Assembly: GCA_009881125.1 (NCBI GenBank)
Contig: WXFH01000014.1
Span: 1 to 8,060, forward strand
Reading direction: 5' to 3'
Origin: Acidaminobacter sp.
GTDB taxonomy: Bacteria > Bacillota_A > Clostridia > Peptostreptococcales > Acidaminobacteraceae
DNA length: 8,060 nt
Both the position numbers and the translations under genes were made by a program. How positions within the stretch are numbered: position 1 is the first letter of the stretch; the number at the start of each line of letters is the position of its first letter. The notes beneath the pieces are model-generated. The model was not told the origin of the DNA and made no database searches. It saw only the letters and a program-made list of their open reading frames with translations. Positions 5,624 through 8,060 of the stretch are shown piece after piece.

Positions 5624-7756
5624 CTATCTCCTGTCCTCCACGGACCGCGACACATTTTTGACATCAATGCCATAAAGGTTTTGAACCTTCGAAAGACCCG
5701 TGGTATCGACAAACAATGAAACCCCCGCCAAACTACCCGGTAGTGCCGCAGCTGTCTGAAGCTTAACGAATGTTTGGCCGTTGGAAACAGCATAGGTGAG
5801 ATTGCTGGCGCTGCTGAAATTCACCTTGAACGCACCAATGTCCACGCGAGTCAACACTTGATCGAATACTGCCGTTATGCTGCGATTGTCAGTGGCATAA
5901 ACACTGACCAACTGAGGTGGATTAAGTGATACATCATTCATTCCATTAAAATTGAAGCTCTGTGTCGCCATTGTATTTCCGCTTAGATCCCTTACACCGG
6001 ATACCGTTAACTGAGCCCCGGCTGACTGCGCCAACGTATATTCCGTGTTGGTCAGACTGAGTTTATACAATGAATTTTTGATTTCAACTGGTGTATTGGA
6101 TAATACCAGCGTACTGTTGTTCAGCGTAATCGCGTACCGGGTTCTTGACGTAGCGCTTTCAGAATCTACCGACTTGCTGAACGCAACATAAAGCGTTTTG
6201 GCGCTGGTATCTTTGACTACCTCTTTAACAAATGGAAGCACAACATCAGGGATATCTGCTGTTGCTGTAAACAATGACATTGTATTGGGAATAAAGGCCT
6301 GATCCTGAACATTCCTGACATTGACTCGAATACTTTTACCAGCTAAATTAGCGTCATTAAGCCGAATATAATATACTTTCCCCATCCCCGAAGTCGAGAG
6401 CCAAAGATTCGGAACCAATGCCCCAGTCGTATAACGAACATCAATATTTGTAGCCGAGAATACGACATTCTCACTAAACTCAATCCTTAGGGTCTTATCC
6501 GATGATAACTCGAATCTTACAACTGATGGTGGCGTCGCATCACCAGCTATGCTGACTTTGTACGTTCCACCACCAAAAGGAACGCCCCATGTGTCTAATA
6601 AAGACCGCCCCGTCGAATTAAGCGGTCGGATCCTAATCTCAGATTCTCCTGCCGGCAATGGATTTCCTATAAAAGTTGAATCCTGCTTCTGTGCAAGCAG
6701 CACATAAATTTTTGACACCCCATCCTCTGAATCCACAGGATACTTCATTTCTTTATCCTTATAGATCCCCAGTGGTGAGTGATCTCCACTATTATAGACT
6801 ATATGTCCGGTCGAAAGTCCTCTTACAGGCTTTGAAAACTCAATCGCTAGTGTCAGGTGAGAGGCTGATAGTACATTTGCCTTAGCTGGCAATAAATCCG
6901 GCACAAAAAATAGAGAATTATGATACAGCACACTGACATCCTCATCATTACTAACAAAATCGCTTACTTTTACTGACAACATGACGCCTTCAGTCATTTC
7001 GCGATTCATTCGCACTATGACCCGGTCCTCTCCGCTGGCTTGAATACTGCGAATACCTATTTCACCTTCAACCGCTGAAACCATAACTTCACCATAGATC
7101 TTAAGCGGCTCGCTAAAAATCAACTCAATCGCTGATCGATCCACCGCACGGATAGTTTTAATATGAAGCGCATTTTCGTCAATAGGTATGGTTTGAATCA
7201 ATGGCATATTGCTGCCTTTTCGATCAGAATTCAGAGTCTTTAGCATAATTCTGAACAGATCCCCTCGAAGAATTGGCTCCTCAGGCTTAAGTGTGTTATC
7301 CTCAACAATCCCCATTTGAACAGCAAACTCAAAACTTGAGCGCCAACTAAAATCCACATCCGGCGTATATCCCAACACCTTGAGCATAAAAACAGCAGCT
7401 TCCCTCAGCGTCTGCCGATTGTCATATCCAAACAAATTATTCCCAATTCCAGTGGTCCAGCCTCTTGTCTGACCATAAGCGACAAAGGGCTCAGACCAAT
7501 GTCCTTTGCGGTCGTCAAAAGAAGATTCCCAGTCAAAGGTAGAAGCCTCATCAAACCTGCCCATCATCCGCGACAAAATGACCATCATCTCTGCGCGGGT
7601 AAGATATTGGTCTTCATTCAAGTCGCCGTTATAATCCCCTGTTAAAAGACCATAGGATTTCAAAATCTCACCTGAGGTCTTTGTTTGAGAATAGGTCAAA
7701 GAGGAAGTGGAAAATATTATAATAAAGATTACAACGAATTGTACAATTCTTCTCAT
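5624..7756 (-). CDS. Secreted S-layer homology (SLH) protein with Ig-like (SbsA/Big_5-type) repeats
   Basis: This 710-aa protein starts with a signal peptide (MRR, hydrophobic 5-20, likely cleavage around TYSQ at 21-24). Three SLH repeats follow: about 28-68 with LTRAE at 52-56, about 80-130 (FDDRKGHW...LREAAVFMLKVLGY), and about 137-176 (ILRGDLFRIMLKTL). SLH modules bind pyruvylated secondary cell-wall polymers and hold proteins on the cell surface. The first keeps a TRAE motif; the other two keep only its Arg. From about 195 to the end there are repeated Ig-like units with the pattern -IELIFSEPL-, -LAIEFSKPV-, -LRIEFSENV-, -LYVAFSKSV- and -ITAVFDQVL- (near 210, 303, 423, 522 and 628), typical of S-layer and surface adhesin stalks. 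No catalytic domain or sortase motif is visible. The ATG at 7756 is supported by GAGGGGGT at 7772-7765. It is an independent unit upstream of the efflux operon, with its own terminator. Confidence 0.9.
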   Translation of the reverse strand: MRRIVQFVVIFIIIFSTSSLTYSQTKTSGEILKSYGLLTGDYNGDLNEDQYLTRAEMMVILSRMMGRFDEASTFDWESSFDDRKGHWSEPFVAYGQTRGWTTGIGNNLFGYDNRQTLREAAVFMLKVLGYTPDVDFSWRSSFEFAVQMGIVEDNTLKPEEPILRGDLFRIMLKTLNSDRKGSNMPLIQTIPIDENALHIKTIRAVDRSAIELIFSEPLKIYGEVMVSAVEGEIGIRSIQASGEDRVIVRMNREMTEGVMLSVKVSDFVSNDEDVSVLYHNSLFFVPDLLPAKANVLSASHLTLAIEFSKPVRGLSTGHIVYNSGDHSPLGIYKDKEMKYPVDSEDGVSKIYVLLAQKQDSTFIGNPLPAGESEIRIRPLNSTGRSLLDTWGVPFGGGTYKVSIAGDATPPSVVRFELSSDKTLRIEFSENVVFSATNIDVRYTTGALVPNLWLSTSGMGKVYYIRLNDANLAGKSIRVNVRNVQDQAFIPNTMSLFTATADIPDVVLPFVKEVVKDTSAKTLYVAFSKSVDSESATSRTRYAITLNNSTLVLSNTPVEIKNSLYKLSLTNTEYTLAQSAGAQLTVSGVRDLSGNTMATQSFNFNGMNDVSLNPPQLVSVYATDNRSITAVFDQVLTRVDIGAFKVNFSSASNLTYAVSNGQTFVKLQTAAALPGSLAGVSLFVDTTGLSKVQNLYGIDVKNVSRSVEDRR

Positions 7757-7764
7757 TTACAAGT

Positions 7765-7772
7765 ACCCCCTC
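7765..7772 (-). promoter_or_regulatory. Ribosome binding site of the SLH protein gene
   Basis: The minus strand reads GAGGGGGT, eight bases before the ATG at 7756. It is G-rich and close to the anti-16S consensus. Confidence 0.65.
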
Positions 7773-7811
7773 ATGCAGATCGCCGGTGCTGTAAATCCGA
7801 CCTACACTTGG

Positions 7812-7817
7812 ATTATA
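7812..7817 (-). promoter_or_regulatory. Probable -10 box of the SLH protein gene
   Basis: The minus strand carries a perfect TATAAT 55 bp before the ATG, giving a predicted untranslated leader of about 48 nt. The -35 region 16-18 bp upstream (around CATCAA) is a poor match. A better-looking TTGGAC sits 22 bp away, too far for usual spacing. The call therefore rests mainly on the -10 box. Confidence 0.45.
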
Positions 7818-7877
7818 CCTCATTCTGAAGCAATTTGATGTCCAACTTCAATTTGAAATATTACTGTAAAGGAAATG

Positions 7878-7893
7878 ACACCTGATCAGGTGT
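7878..7893. repeat. Perfect 16-bp palindrome
   Basis: ACACCTGATCAGGTGT is an exact inverted repeat with no spacer, centred on TGATCA. It is about 60 bp upstream of the SLH gene's -10 box and overlaps the possible TGT end of the element to its right. It could be a dimeric-regulator operator or a REP-like relic (it shares AGGTGTCA with the palindromes at 916-971). No T-run follows on either strand. Confidence 0.6.
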
Positions 7894-8060
7894 ACTGGCA
7901 TTTTCTCATAATCATTTTGAACGCCGAAGCACTTTTGTAAACGTCAATGAATTTCTTTACCACTCGATCATGAATTAGTTTACCAGTTACGATAGCCAAT
8001 AAGTTTACCAGTAAAGCCACTTTGATACTCAATTAGTTTACCACTATGCTGTTTAAGTAA
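7891..8060. mobile_element. Possible terminal region of an IS21-like insertion sequence (continues outside window)
   Basis: From TGTACTGG at 7891 to the right edge there is no coding frame of useful length. The stretch holds four imperfect direct repeats at irregular short intervals. IS21-family elements characteristically begin TGT and end ACA and carry several short repeats inside each end. The sequence fits that picture in either orientation, as a left end before istA or a right end after istB. No transposase is inside the window, so this is an inference. Other possibilities are replication iterons or a regulator-binding cluster. Confidence 0.4.
7949..8045. repeat. Four iteron-like 16-nt direct repeats, consensus (G/C)AATTAGTTTACCA(G/C)T
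   Basis: Copies occur at 7949-7964, 7972-7987, 7997-8012 and 8030-8045. The core TTTACCA(G/C)T is invariant in all four; the first copy differs most (TTCT for TAGT). Starts are 23, 25 and 33 bp apart. Gaps after the first three copies carry a related CGATCA, CGATAG or TGATAC hexamer. On the minus strand the unit reads A(C/G)TGGTAAACTAATT. Spacing and degeneracy suggest protein-binding sites. Confidence 0.8.

Noticed and set aside
7949..8045. CRISPR array
   Set aside because: Repeats are only 16 nt and imperfect, with gaps of 7-17 nt and related gap sequences; these do not match repeat-spacer architecture.

Overview
The window looks like chromosomal DNA from a Gram-positive, S-layer-bearing member of the Bacillota, most likely a clostridial lineage. 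The reasons are an SLH-domain surface protein, strong GGAGG/GGTGA-type ribosome binding sites, a membrane-fusion protein anchored by an N-terminal membrane helix instead of a lipobox, and an RND pump with no outer-membrane channel gene beside it. Species and genus cannot be read from the sequence.

Layout. (1) Positions 1-581, plus strand: the 3' end of a gene for a modular extracellular protein ending in two fibronectin type III domains. (2) Positions 582-916: the decayed 3' end of a group II intron on the minus strand. It keeps the maturase C-terminus and domains V and VI, and its end abuts the stop codon of the FN3 gene. (3) Positions 916-971: a REP-like double palindrome that replaces the rest of the intron and carries GTGTCAGRCACC-type cores. 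(4) Positions 1002-5434, minus strand: a two-gene operon for a membrane-fusion protein and an RND (HAE1/AcrB-type) transporter, joined by a 4-bp stop/start overlap. (5) Positions 5435-5623: the operon's leader, with an 88-nt inverted repeat able to form a long RNA hairpin, next to the terminator of the gene upstream. (6) Positions 5624-7756, minus strand: a 710-aa secreted protein with three SLH repeats followed by Ig-like (SbsA/Big_5-type) modules. (7) Positions 7757-8060: no gene, but a -10 box, a perfect 16-bp palindrome and four 16-nt direct repeats that resemble the end of an IS21-like insertion sequence.

How the parts work together. The pump and its fusion protein almost certainly act as one proton-driven exporter. 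The SLH protein is transcribed in the same direction but is separated by a terminator, so it is probably an independent surface-layer protein. The intron remnant, the REP-like palindromes and the possible IS end suggest the window's edges have been reworked by mobile elements.

I do not see a convincing new multi-gene system. The strongest unexplained signals are the structured leader ahead of the efflux operon and the repeat cluster at the right edge.
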